Shown piece by piece: positions 1-8,759 of a stretch of DNA of 64,000 nt. The notes beneath the pieces are model-generated. The model had not been told where the DNA came from. It saw only the letters and a program-made list of their open reading frames with translations, and searched no databases. The position numbers and the translations under genes are program-made. The DNA comes from Allorhodopirellula heiligendammensis. GTDB lineage: Bacteria; Planctomycetota; Planctomycetia; Pirellulales; Pirellulaceae. How positions within the stretch are numbered: position 1 is the first letter of the stretch; every line of letters starts with the position of its first letter. The DNA is taken from positions 2,019,015 to 2,083,014 of the forward strand of contig NZ_SJPU01000001.1 of the NCBI RefSeq assembly GCF_007860105.1, in the 5' to 3' direction.

Positions 1-1
1 G

Positions 2-1432
2 ACAACCTCTACGGTGGGCGGGTCGCTCATCATCATGGGCACCAAGGCCACCGCAGGAATTCGAGGTGCCAACGATCGTGTGCGGATTGCCGTGGCAGGT
101 TTAAGTGGTCGTGGACAGAGCCACATCGACGGATGGTCGAAAGCTGAGAACGTTGAGATTGCTTATGTGATCGATCCTGCCGCGAACGTCCTGCAGAGTC
201 GGCTGCGAGGCTTGGAAAAGCGGTCCGAAGGCAAACTCGCAACCGCCGGCGTTGCTGACTTTCGCGAGGCCCTCGACGACAAGAATCTTGACGCGATCTC
301 AGTGGCAACCCCCAATCACTGGCACTCTCTGATCACCATTAAAGCAGCGCAAGCTGGCAAGCACGTCTATGTCGAGAAACCTATGAGCCATGACGTGGCC
401 GAGGGTCGGGTCGCCGTCGAAGCGCAGAAAAAGTACGGCGTTGTCGTACAACACGGAACTCAGCGTCGAAGCAGTGCGGGCATCGCGGGACTGCACGAAG
501 CATTGAAATCCGGCGAGTTGCCTCGGTTGAAGATCGCCTACGGCTATTGTTGCAAACCTCGCTCGGGAATTGGTACCAAACCCGCCGGCAGGCCGCCGGC
601 GGACTTGAACTGGGATCTTTGGAAGGGGCCAGCCGTCATTGACCAATACCACGGCAATTACCATCCCTACAATTGGCATTGGTTTTGGGAAACCGGCAAT
701 GGCGACCTTAATAATCAGGGCACCCATCAACTCGATGTCGCCCGCTGGGCGATTGACGATGACCAAACGCACCCAGTTCGTGCGATGTCCATCGGTGGCC
801 GTTTTGCGTGGGACGACCAAGGGGAAACCCCCAATACCATGTTCTCGTTCGCCGAGTACCCCAATGGGCAGATGGTGTTCTTCAACGTTCGTAATGTGAA
901 TTACAAGGGATACCAAAACCAGGTCTTCAACGAATACTATCTCGAAGATGGCAGTGTGATTACGGGTGAGGGTAACTATCAGATTCGTCGCCCCGGTGCG
1001 AAACAAGCTGAGAAGCTGAAGTTATCGCCGGGGCATGTCACGCCCGGCGGAAATTGGAATTCATTTATCAGTGCCGTGCGGGCAGCTGACCCCAGCATGG
1101 CAAATGGCAATGTGATGGATGCTCACTACGGATGCGTATTGGGACACTTAATGAACAACTCCTACCGTCTCGGTGAGCCCACGCCCTTCAATGCCGATGC
1201 CGGTAAGCTCTTAGGTAATGCCGATGCGGAGGACCACTTCGGTAGACTGCACGCGATCATGCGTGATGGAGTTGGGATCTCCGATGGCAGCACTCAGTAC
1301 CAGTTGGGCAAGCACCTGACGTTTGATCCGACAACAGAGCGATTTACCGGGGATTTTGCTGACGCGGCCAATTCATTGATAAAGGATGATGATCGTCCTG
1401 GATTTGAGATCCCTGGTCTGGAAGCGGTCTGA
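2..1432 (+). CDS. Gfo/Idh/MocA family oxidoreductase, 5'-partial
   Basis: An NAD(P)-dependent sugar-type dehydrogenase of the Gfo/Idh/MocA family, very abundant in planctomycetes. The frame is already open at the left edge, and its first residues (TTSTVGGSLIIMG) look like the hydrophobic part and cleavage region of a Tat signal peptide, so the true start lies outside the window and the GTG at 14 is probably internal. The Rossmann part follows (RVRIAVAGLSGRGQSH), then the typical ATPNHWH segment and the EKPM motif with the family's catalytic-region lysine. The middle is rich in W and H (NWHWFWETGNGDLNNQGTHQ), typical of the exported planctomycete subgroup. The substrate cannot be told. The gene ends 48 bases before nrfH on the same strand but shows no functional tie to it. 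Confidence 0.9.
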   Translation, partial: TTSTVGGSLIIMGTKATAGIRGANDRVRIAVAGLSGRGQSHIDGWSKAENVEIAYVIDPAANVLQSRLRGLEKRSEGKLATAGVADFREALDDKNLDAISVATPNHWHSLITIKAAQAGKHVYVEKPMSHDVAEGRVAVEAQKKYGVVVQHGTQRRSSAGIAGLHEALKSGELPRLKIAYGYCCKPRSGIGTKPAGRPPADLNWDLWKGPAVIDQYHGNYHPYNWHWFWETGNGDLNNQGTHQLDVARWAIDDDQTHPVRAMSIGGRFAWDDQGETPNTMFSFAEYPNGQMVFFNVRNVNYKGYQNQVFNEYYLEDGSVITGEGNYQIRRPGAKQAEKLKLSPGHVTPGGNWNSFISAVRAADPSMANGNVMDAHYGCVLGHLMNNSYRLGEPTPFNADAGKLLGNADAEDHFGRLHAIMRDGVGISDGSTQYQLGKHLTFDPTTERFTGDFADAANSLIKDDDRPGFEIPGLEAV

Positions 1433-1480
1433 TTCATCCCATAAAGTGCGGCAATCTTATCTCCTGTCCGGAAGCATCCC

Positions 1481-2002
1481 ATGTCGGAAAATGAGCCCGT
1501 GGGGCAACCAGCGAAATCGAACGCTTCGCTAGTGGATGTGGCACCGCCACGTCGCGTCAGCAAGGGTGCGATTATCTTTTCCATCTGCATCGGTATCTTG
1601 ACAGGATTGGGCGTTTTCACATTTGGCTACGGTCGCGGTGCCAGCTACCTGAGTAACGACCCAAAGACCTGCGTGAACTGTCACGTCATGCAGGGACATA
1701 TGGATTCGTGGCAGCAAAGTTCGCATCATGCGGTCGCGGTGTGCAACGATTGCCACCTGCCGCACTACTTATTAGGTAAGTTGGTGACGAAGGCCGACAA
1801 TGGATTTTTCCACTCACTCGCCTTCACGATGGGAAATTTTAAAGATCCCATCCAGATCAAACCAAGAAATAAGCGAGTGACTCAAAATGCGTGCATTTCG
1901 TGCCATAAGGACTTTGTCCATGCCCTCCTGCCAGCGGTACCCGGCGAAGACATGCAGTCGTGCGTGCACTGCCATTCCAGTGTTGGGCATGCCACTCGGT
2001 AG
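1481..2002 (+). CDS. nrfH: Cytochrome c nitrite reductase, small (quinol-oxidising) subunit NrfH
   Basis: A membrane-anchored tetraheme cytochrome c that takes electrons from the quinol pool and passes them to NrfA. There is one N-terminal membrane segment (about residues 27-50) followed by four CxxCH heme sites: CVNCH, CNDCH, CISCH and CVHCH. The length (173 residues) and heme count fit the NapC/NirT-type NrfH family. The ATG at 1481 has a GGAAG ribosome-binding site six bases upstream. The stop is 48 bases before nrfA, so the two form the usual nrfHA operon. The adjacent pentaheme partner makes NrfH more likely than a stand-alone NapC. Confidence 0.95.
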   Translation: MSENEPVGQPAKSNASLVDVAPPRRVSKGAIIFSICIGILTGLGVFTFGYGRGASYLSNDPKTCVNCHVMQGHMDSWQQSSHHAVAVCNDCHLPHYLLGKLVTKADNGFFHSLAFTMGNFKDPIQIKPRNKRVTQNACISCHKDFVHALLPAVPGEDMQSCVHCHSSVGHATR

Positions 2003-2050
2003 TGAGTCAACTCGTCAGTCTTTTCACACTTTCACCTCAGAGTTTGTTCG

Positions 2051-3670
2051 ATGAGTACAGATCAAAAACGCGGTTTCGGGTGGCTCGCGCTACTGACCGG
2101 TCTGGTTGCTTTGGCAACCGTGGGCGTGGTGCTGCTATTGGTCAATATTTTCGAGCGTAAGCAAGAAGCACGCACTCCATTTGTGAAAGTGGTCGAGGTC
2201 AACGAAGTCAGCACCGATCCTAAACCATGGGGCCTGAATTTTCCTCAACAGTATGAGGACTATCTGAAAACGGTTGATGACGACTACACGGACTACGGTG
2301 GCAATCACGCATTACCGCCGAGTAAGCTTGAGGAGCACCCATGGCTGAAAAGACTGTTCGCCGGCTATGCGTTCAGCATCGAATATCGCGAAGCTCGTGG
2401 TCACGCACACATGCTGAGTGATCAAGAGGTCAGTCCACGAGTGACCGAAGTCCAACAGGCGGGCGCCTGTTTGCATTGTCATGCGTCCATCATTCCTACC
2501 TATCGCCGTATTGGGATGGAATCTACCGGGCAGGAGGTGACGGAGGCATCTCTCAGCGAGGAGTTCAATCAAGAAGCTGTGATGACCGGATTTGCGGCGG
2601 TGAGCCAACGCAACTACGAAGATGTCCTGTCGGAACTCGAAAAGACGCCCGATGGAGTCATTCAGTCCGCGGACGGCGATCCCCATCTCGGAAATGCACA
2701 CCCGGTCGCATGCATCGATTGCCATGATCCTGACACCATGGCGATCCGAGTTACCCGCCCCGGCTTCATCCTCGGGATCGACAAACTGGCTAAGAGCGAC
2801 GATCCCGTGCCCCACCTGCCCAGTATTCAGAAATGGCGGGACGATGGTGCCGCAGGGGATTACGATCCCAACGTGCACGCCACGCGGCAGGAACTACGCT
2901 CGTTCGTTTGCGGACAATGCCACGTCGAATATTACTGTGCCAACAAAATGACGCTTACCTATCCCTGGAGTAACGGCTTAAAAGTCGAAGATCTCGAGCA
3001 GGAATGGGATGAAACGACATTCCCAGAGGGCGCTGACGGTACCGAGGGCGGCAAATTCTACGATTACATCCACAAGGAAACTGGCACGAAGGTCTTCAAG
3101 GCCCAGCATCCCGAGTTTGAGCTTTGGAGCCAAGGAATCCACGCTCGATCCGGAGTGAGTTGTAGCGACTGCCACATGCCCTACGAAAAAGTGGGCGCGA
3201 CCAAAGTCAGCAGTCACTGGGTCCGCAGCCCCATGGATAACATCAATAAAGCGTGTCAAACCTGTCACCATTTCCCCGAGCAAGAACTCAAGAATCGTGT
3301 CGATGTGATCCAAGATCGAACCCGTGGGTTGATCGAACGAGCTGCTGCGGCCTCCATGGAGATGTTCGATGCGATCATGGCAGCACAGGATGCAGGGGCT
3401 ACCGAAGAACAACTCAAGCCAATCCGAGACTTACAGCGCAAAGCGATGTGGCGACTTGATTACATCTCCAGCGAAAACAGTAAAGGGTTCCATGCCAGCC
3501 AAGAGGCCGCGCGCGTCCTGGCCGAATCCGTTGACTATGCTCGTCAAGCCATTGGCAAGTGCTACCAGCTGACGGGAGCCCAGGGGGGGCAAGGCAACAG
3601 CGAGGCGGAAAATGCTAACGAAGCAGGGAGCGGTTCGGAGCCCGAGATAAGAAACGTGCCCGCCGAATGA
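2051..3670 (+). CDS. nrfA: Ammonia-forming cytochrome c nitrite reductase NrfA
   Basis: Reduces nitrite to ammonium with six electrons in the periplasm, supplied by NrfH. An N-terminal membrane segment (about residues 10-33) suggests an uncleaved anchor or signal. Five heme sites are visible: CLHCH (140-144), CIDCH (221), CGQCH (287), CSDCH (371) and CQTCH (402). Active-site landmarks match the family: Arg116 in RGH, Glu293 and Tyr294 in CGQCHVEYY, and the KAQHPE segment with His353, equivalent to E. coli Arg106, Glu215/Tyr216 and Lys261/His264. The first, catalytic heme site is CxxCH, not the CxxCK of E. coli, Sulfurospirillum and Wolinella; such histidine variants are known in other NrfA lineages. 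At 539 residues it is longer than E. coli NrfA (478), with a polar C-terminal tail. No nrfEFG-type lyase genes follow. Confidence 0.95.
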   Translation: MSTDQKRGFGWLALLTGLVALATVGVVLLLVNIFERKQEARTPFVKVVEVNEVSTDPKPWGLNFPQQYEDYLKTVDDDYTDYGGNHALPPSKLEEHPWLKRLFAGYAFSIEYREARGHAHMLSDQEVSPRVTEVQQAGACLHCHASIIPTYRRIGMESTGQEVTEASLSEEFNQEAVMTGFAAVSQRNYEDVLSELEKTPDGVIQSADGDPHLGNAHPVACIDCHDPDTMAIRVTRPGFILGIDKLAKSDDPVPHLPSIQKWRDDGAAGDYDPNVHATRQELRSFVCGQCHVEYYCANKMTLTYPWSNGLKVEDLEQEWDETTFPEGADGTEGGKFYDYIHKETGTKVFKAQHPEFELWSQGIHARSGVSCSDCHMPYEKVGATKVSSHWVRSPMDNINKACQTCHHFPEQELKNRVDVIQDRTRGLIERAAAASMEMFDAIMAAQDAGATEEQLKPIRDLQRKAMWRLDYISSENSKGFHASQEAARVLAESVDYARQAIGKCYQLTGAQGGQGNSEAENANEAGSGSEPEIRNVPAE

Positions 3671-3882
3671 GGTGTGGGTGGGCATGCATGTCAACCGCTG
3701 GTACTCTCCGACCCGCATTCAATCCTCCCGCTCATGCTCGGGGAAGGTCGAGCCATGAGCCTTCAGGGCTTATCGGTCGGACGCGTCGTCAGAACTGGAG
3801 GCTTCCTAAAAGAGGGTCCGGCACAGTGCGGAAATCTGGGTGCCCCAGTTAAACCGCCACTCAACGCCTGCCAATTCAACAG

Positions 3883-3953
3883 CCCGCAAATTCCCCGCCC
3901 CGCAAATCCCCGCCCCGCAAATCCCCGCCCCGCAAATCCCCGCCCCGCAAATT
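3883..3953. repeat. 15-base tandem repeat, about five copies
   Basis: The core CGCAAAT recurs at 3885, 3901, 3916, 3931 and 3946, so the spacing is 16, 15, 15 and 15 bases. The unit is close to ccgccccgcaaatcc; the three inner copies look identical and the outer ones degenerate. It lies outside any supported gene. Confidence 0.9.
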
Positions 3954-4047
3954 CACTCATCGCTCCCGCTGGGGCGACGAGCAACGTTTGTTTCCGCCAC
4001 CGCGAGCGAGGTGTCGGCATCAACCCACCCGGCACGCCTGTGCGAGC

Positions 4048-4092
4048 GACGTGCCGCTGCGGGGTGCCTCTACGACGTGCCGCTGCGGGGTG
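4048..4092. repeat. 19-base direct repeat, two copies
   Basis: GACGTGCCGCTGCGGGGTG occurs at 4048-4066 and again at 4074-4092, separated by seven bases. It is noncoding and lies just past the end of the SHD1-domain gene. Confidence 0.85.
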
Positions 4093-4156
4093 ATCGAAGA
4101 CGGCTAGCGAGGGGTGGAACCCACGCTGCCGTAGAACAGTTGCCCGTCGGGGGTCA

Positions 4157-5665
4157 TTACCGGCCTGGCGTGGCCATCACGAACAAAGCGACTCGGTGAG
4201 CAATCGACTGAACATAATCACTGTCTGCATCGCTCAGTCGGCTTTTGGGAACAGTGCAGGTCTTGCCGTTGTTCTTGAGCAGTTTGACATGATCGTCGCC
4301 GATCTTGATCAAACGACCTTCGGTACGGAAACCGCCAGTATTATCAACCCAAGTACGCGATTCGGTGTTGTCCAGTCCGATCAACGTATCGGCCGACTGA
4401 GGAACAACCGCGGTTTGTTGCGCTTCTGGTTGAGCTTCGAAAGCCTCGACGAGGTCACTCGCAGCGTTCTGCTCGCCAGCATCCGCATCGGCGTTCCACA
4501 GCGAGAACAAATCATCGAGGGCGCCTTCGCTCGAATCATCTGCTGGTGGTTCGCTGAACAAATCATCGACGCCTTCAGCGGGCGTCTCTGGCAAGGCCGG
4601 TTCGGTCATGTCAGGCTGCCCAGCGGGATCGCTGAACAAATCGTCGATACCGCCTGATGAATCTTCTGCGGGAAGGGAGTCGAATCCGGAAGGATCACCG
4701 AAAAGATCGTCACCCGTTGCTGGTAAATCCTCCGCAGGCATCGCTGGATCCGGTGCAAAGGCATCCGCATCGCCGCCGAACAGATCATCCCCGCTTTCAG
4801 CTTCCGCTGGTGCCGCGGGGCTTTCCGCAGGCGGGGCAAGCGCGTCGGCAGGAGCACCGAACAGATCATCGATAGACTCCGACTCGGTCGGTTCGGTCGC
4901 CGGTGGAAGCGCGTCGAGAGCCGGTTCGGTCATCTCGGCTTCATTCGTTCCACCAAAGAGATCGTCCACTGCAGGCTCTGCTGGCGGGCTCACCGGTTCC
5001 GGAACGGCCGGCTCAGGAATGACCGGCTCAGGATCGGCAGGCAAATTCATTTCCGAATCGCTCGCACCGCTAAACAGGTCATCGGCGGACTCGTCCGCGA
5101 TTGGTTCAGGCACCACTTCAGGCTCCGGCATAGTCGCCGGTTCAGCTGGCTCGACTTCCGCAGCTGACGAACTGTCCTGATCACGCGTGTCCGCTGTGTC
5201 GCTCGCATCATCTTGTTCGATCGCGACAGGATCTGAGACGGATGTGGGATCCGGAGGGGTGTCGTCCGAATGATCCGTGTTTTCCGCGTCGTGCTCGTGC
5301 TCGTGGACCTGCTGCGTATCTGCAGCGGGCGGCGCTACAATCTCGGCATCTGATTCTTGGAGGACGGTTTCACCCCACACCGATGAATCAACAGCCGAGG
5401 ACGCGTCAGTGACAATTTCGTCACCACAGCAGGGCGCGGGCTCGCAGCAGTCCACGACGGGAGGCGAATACACGGGTTCGCCACAGCAAACCGGCTCGGG
5501 CTGGGGTTCACAGCAGGTGGGGGCGGGCGCGCACACGGGCTCGGCTGGACAGCCATGCAGGTGACGATGCAGCCAGCCTGCAGCAACGGGGCCGGTACCT
5601 AGAAAGGTGGCCAAGGTTACCACGAGGCTCCATCGCAGGGAGTGGCGAATTGAACGCTTCATCAT
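4157..5665 (-). CDS. Exported SHD1-domain protein with Cys-rich head and DDLF repeats
   Basis: Function unknown. The ATG pair at 5665/5662 is the likely start because a signal peptide follows at once (MMKRSIRHSLRW, then a hydrophobic stretch ending near GPVAAG); an in-frame ATG further up at 5794 would put 43 non-signal residues in front. About residues 34-80 are rich in Cys and Pro with several CC pairs, which could form disulfides or bind metal. The middle is a long acidic Pro/Ala/Glu stretch in which DDLF(G/S) recurs eight times at irregular spacing. The last 78 residues resemble the SLA1-homology SHD1 fold common in planctomycete exported proteins (RTWVDNTGGF ... VPKSRLSDAD). It is divergent from the histidine kinase. 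The repeat region is probably disordered. Confidence 0.8.
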   Translation of the reverse strand: MMKRSIRHSLRWSLVVTLATFLGTGPVAAGWLHRHLHGCPAEPVCAPAPTCCEPQPEPVCCGEPVYSPPVVDCCEPAPCCGDEIVTDASSAVDSSVWGETVLQESDAEIVAPPAADTQQVHEHEHDAENTDHSDDTPPDPTSVSDPVAIEQDDASDTADTRDQDSSSAAEVEPAEPATMPEPEVVPEPIADESADDLFSGASDSEMNLPADPEPVIPEPAVPEPVSPPAEPAVDDLFGGTNEAEMTEPALDALPPATEPTESESIDDLFGAPADALAPPAESPAAPAEAESGDDLFGGDADAFAPDPAMPAEDLPATGDDLFGDPSGFDSLPAEDSSGGIDDLFSDPAGQPDMTEPALPETPAEGVDDLFSEPPADDSSEGALDDLFSLWNADADAGEQNAASDLVEAFEAQPEAQQTAVVPQSADTLIGLDNTESRTWVDNTGGFRTEGRLIKIGDDHVKLLKNNGKTCTVPKSRLSDADSDYVQSIAHRVALFVMATPGR

Positions 5666-5984
5666 TGTCTCGGAGGGTTTTACAGAGGTCAAAGCGGGGA
5701 CAGATTCAGTTATGTTGAGCCGCGTGGGCAATTTCTTCACAGTCTTCCGTGACAATACGCAGGTAATGTTAATTGTCAGCCCGCGGCGAAACAAGCATTA
5801 TTTTTCAGTGCGAATGTGAGAGTGAGGAAGACCGGAGCATGTCGGCAAAAGTTCCCGGTGGTGGGAAAAGCAACTATTGGGTGGATTCGTCTCGTCACGG
5901 TGGCGAGTTTCAGTCAAACTAGGACGACTGCACCTGATAACTGCTTCGCACGTTCGGCCCATTCCCCTCGCACCAATTTTGCTG
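5666..5984. other. Divergent promoter region between SHD1 gene and histidine kinase
   Basis: 319 bases separating two divergent starts, so both promoters should lie here. The stretch near 5705-5815 is A/T-richer than the flanks. No operator could be recognised. Confidence 0.4.
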
Positions 5985-7772
5985 ATGCTGCGGTTTTTCC
6001 AAAGCCTATTCGCGTCAATGAGCCTGGAACGCAAATGTTTGCTGTTCTTCGGCTCAGCGCTGGTCGTGTTGATGTGCGGTGCTTTTTGCGTCGTCCTGCT
6101 GCTCGCCGACCGGTTCGTGCGGATGACGACACAGCAACAGGCACGCGACGTCGCTGCGACGGAGATGATGCTATTGCATGCCGATGCGATCTACCAGAAT
6201 GGAGTCCCGAGCCCACGGCTCGAGCTGGAACGGCAGCAGGTTTCGGCACTGCGATCTCAACTGCTCAGTGAGGACATTGAATTCGACATCCTCGGCCTGG
6301 AAGACCCGCATCCCTTCGACAATCTGGAACCGGCCACGCCCCCTGGTTCTCCGGCGGAGCGGCAGCTGCTCGCAGAGCTCGAGGTGATGTTTCGGACCCG
6401 CATGGCGAATCGGCTGCGGGAGGACCAACCCGGGCTCGGTAAACCCGTGAATCTCGCGGAGGATGCAGCGATGAGCCGGATCGGACCGGGGAATCGCCCC
6501 CTATTCAAAGCCATCGGGCCGATCCAAGGACGCTACATCTATTATGAGCCGGTCTTTCTCACCCAAGACTGTATCGCCTGCCATACACCCACCGGGGCTG
6601 CGATCGCGTTGTCGCCTGAAATCGACCCGGAAACTCGCGCCGCTGAATTGCCCTTTCGAGTCAAACGGGTGAGCATGCCCGACGAGAAAATACTGAATGA
6701 TACCAACCAGATCCGCGCCGCCGTTGTCGCGATGGCAATGCTCATCGTTGCCGTGACGCTGTTCGTCCTACACGCGATCGTTCGCTATCTCGTGCTCCAA
6801 CCGCTATTGCACCTACGCGACGTCAGTGACGCCATCACGCATGGTGATACTAACCAACGCGCGGTGATTGATACTGAAGATGAATTTCGCGAACTCGCGG
6901 ACGCTTTCAATCGCATGCTCCGACACCTGACCGAAACGCAGACTCAGCTCCAAAGTGTCAACCGTGAGCTCGATGCCCGGGTGGACCAGTTTGCGCAGCT
7001 GAATCTGCAGCTCTACGAAGCGAACCGATTGAAAACGGACTTTCTCGCCAATATGAGTCACGAACTGCGTACGCCCCTGAATAGCATCATCGGGTTCTCC
7101 GAAGTGCTCCAAGGAATTGACTCGCTCGAGGACAAACAGCGGCGGTATGCGACCAATATTCAAAAAAGTGGACGCCTCCTCCTTGAAATGATCAACGATA
7201 TTCTCGACTTGGCAAAAGTCGAAGCCGGAAAAATGGAAGTACGGCTCAGTGAATTCCAAATTTCGCGATTGATCAGCGCACAATGTGACATGATCCAGTC
7301 ACTCTCAGAAGATAAGAATATTTCGCTCTCCATCGATGTTCCCGAAGACCTGCCGAGTGCCTATCAAGATCCCAACAAATTAGGTCAAATTATTAATAAT
7401 TTGCTCAGTAACGCGATCAAATTTACACCTGAGGGCGGCATGATCACGATCCGCGTTGCCGACTTGGGCGACGGCCGCTTTCGCATGTCCGTGATCGATA
7501 CGGGAGTGGGGATTGCTGAGGAAGACCAGCCGATCATCTTCGAGAAGTTTCGCCAGAGCACGAAAGTGCTCGAGGGCGATGGCTTGACCCGTGAGTTTGC
7601 CGGCACCGGACTGGGGCTCTCGATCGTCAAAGAACTCTCCATCCTGCTCGGTGGAGAAATTGATTTCGAGAGCGAACTCGGCCGCGGCAGCACGTTTTGG
7701 GTGACGCTGCCCTATCGTCTAGGAGAGCAGGACCTCGACGAATCGCCCGCCACGCTGGCGATCAGCCGCTAG
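5985..7772 (+). CDS. Membrane histidine kinase with c-type heme sensor motif
   Basis: A sensor kinase of 595 residues. The start at 5985 (MLRFFQSLFASMSLERK) puts a membrane segment right at the N-terminus; an in-frame ATG at 5877 would add 36 unlikely residues. Order: TM1 (about 17-35), a periplasmic sensor of about 200 residues, TM2 (about 243-270), HAMP (about 272-325), HisKA with SHELRTPLNS (His359), and an HATPase domain with the NLLSNAIKFTP N-box, DTGVGI and GTGLGLS. The sensor resembles the DUF3365/Tll0287-like family and has one heme-attachment site, CIACH, at residues 196-200, just before TM2. A heme there could sense redox state, NO or oxygen. No response regulator gene follows. Proximity to nrfHA suggests, but does not prove, a role in nitrogen-oxide or redox response. 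Confidence 0.88.
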   Translation: MLRFFQSLFASMSLERKCLLFFGSALVVLMCGAFCVVLLLADRFVRMTTQQQARDVAATEMMLLHADAIYQNGVPSPRLELERQQVSALRSQLLSEDIEFDILGLEDPHPFDNLEPATPPGSPAERQLLAELEVMFRTRMANRLREDQPGLGKPVNLAEDAAMSRIGPGNRPLFKAIGPIQGRYIYYEPVFLTQDCIACHTPTGAAIALSPEIDPETRAAELPFRVKRVSMPDEKILNDTNQIRAAVVAMAMLIVAVTLFVLHAIVRYLVLQPLLHLRDVSDAITHGDTNQRAVIDTEDEFRELADAFNRMLRHLTETQTQLQSVNRELDARVDQFAQLNLQLYEANRLKTDFLANMSHELRTPLNSIIGFSEVLQGIDSLEDKQRRYATNIQKSGRLLLEMINDILDLAKVEAGKMEVRLSEFQISRLISAQCDMIQSLSEDKNISLSIDVPEDLPSAYQDPNKLGQIINNLLSNAIKFTPEGGMITIRVADLGDGRFRMSVIDTGVGIAEEDQPIIFEKFRQSTKVLEGDGLTREFAGTGLGLSIVKELSILLGGEIDFESELGRGSTFWVTLPYRLGEQDLDESPATLAISR

Positions 7773-7905
7773 CTTCTAGCCCCGCACTGCCCAAACCGGT
7801 TAAGATGATGGCAGCCCATCGCCGGAGCAATCACCCGGCTTTGTTCTTCTTTCCCCCACTGTCCTTCTCCCACTCTCCCCCTCTTCTTCCCCTTGGATCG
7901 ACGAC

Positions 7906-8649
7906 ATGAGTGAGTACGGCATTTTCGGTGACGAGTACTATGTCAACATGAACTTGTCCACCGAAATGGAACTGCCTCAAGGTCGCGAGTCGGTCCTGCA
8001 CTATTTTGAGCAGGTTCGCAAACGATACCCGAACATGTCCAACTTTTATTGTCGCGAAAAGGACGAGTTCGTGCTTGAGGAGGAGAAAGACAGCGGCGCG
8101 TACCGTTGGGTTTCTACGGAACCCAAGCGAATTAGTAGCGGGATGGTGAACCCAGAATCATTTGCCGATGCCTGTGAGCAGCATCACGCCGTGCTGGAGA
8201 TGGTCCCCTACGAATTGTCGGTCAGTCCGCTGGATTGCGAATCGCTCAGTGTCATGTTGGGATTCGATTTCAACTGCAAGGGCAACCACAATGAAATCTT
8301 GCAAGAGGCGATTGGCATCACCCCTGGACTGGAAAAATTCACCAACTTTCCAGGGGGAAAAATACTTTCCAACGAGCCCGCGATCCAGTTCTCTTTGGAT
8401 GAGGACTGCCGCACCCAGTGCCGGATCAGTTTTGAGACTCGGACGACGGCGTTCCAAGTTCGTTCGGGTGAGTTCTCGGAGGAGCCCCTGAGTGTCTACC
8501 TCATGGTTCGTCGCTACGATTCACTCGGCGTTGACGAAAACTTCGCGGCGGAATTCAAACGTCTTGCGGAATTAAGCCGCAACTTAGTCGATGACTACCT
8601 GATTGAATCGGTGCTACAGCCTTTGCAGACGGCAATCGCCATCCGCTGA
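7906..8649 (+). CDS. Conserved-looking hypothetical protein, 247 aa
   Basis: Not recognised. A soluble, acidic protein with no signal peptide or membrane segment. It opens with MSEYGIFGDEYYVNMNL and contains clustered aromatic and acidic residues and several cysteines (FYCREKD, DCESL, FNCKGN, DCRTQCR). Codon use and reading-frame integrity fit a real gene. The upstream 60 bases are almost purely pyrimidine (cttcttcccc-type runs at about 7843-7893), and no Shine-Dalgarno site is visible. It follows the histidine kinase by 133 bases on the same strand, so co-transcription is possible. Confidence 0.65.
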   Translation: MSEYGIFGDEYYVNMNLSTEMELPQGRESVLHYFEQVRKRYPNMSNFYCREKDEFVLEEEKDSGAYRWVSTEPKRISSGMVNPESFADACEQHHAVLEMVPYELSVSPLDCESLSVMLGFDFNCKGNHNEILQEAIGITPGLEKFTNFPGGKILSNEPAIQFSLDEDCRTQCRISFETRTTAFQVRSGEFSEEPLSVYLMVRRYDSLGVDENFAAEFKRLAELSRNLVDDYLIESVLQPLQTAIAIR

Positions 8650-8759
8650 CTCTGCCCACAAGAAGACATGCTTTGCCGGAATGAAATCAACACCGAACCC
8701 ACGTTCGCCTGAATGTGGGCTCGGTCAGTTCGCGACCGCAGTCGCCACGAGGGACTCAC

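Larger units (their letters stand above)
3671..4156. other. Intergenic spacer with repeats between convergent nrfA and the SHD1 gene
   Basis: No convincing gene. The spacer lies between the convergent ends of nrfA and the SHD1-domain gene and is C-rich on the plus strand. It holds a five-copy 15-base tandem repeat and a 19-base direct repeat, listed separately. Open frames across it merely read the repeats (for example Pro-Arg-Pro-Ala-Asn) and have no start signal. Confidence 0.6.

Noticed and set aside
3883-3953. Possible CRISPR array
   Set aside because: The 15-base units are contiguous with no spacers, and there are no cas genes.
3674-4093. A 139-codon open frame after nrfA
   Set aside because: It translates the tandem repeat, has no start signal or motif, and is open on the other strand as well.
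4608-5180. Ser/Gly-rich plus-strand frame
   Set aside because: Antisense shadow of the DDLF-repeat region; low complexity only.
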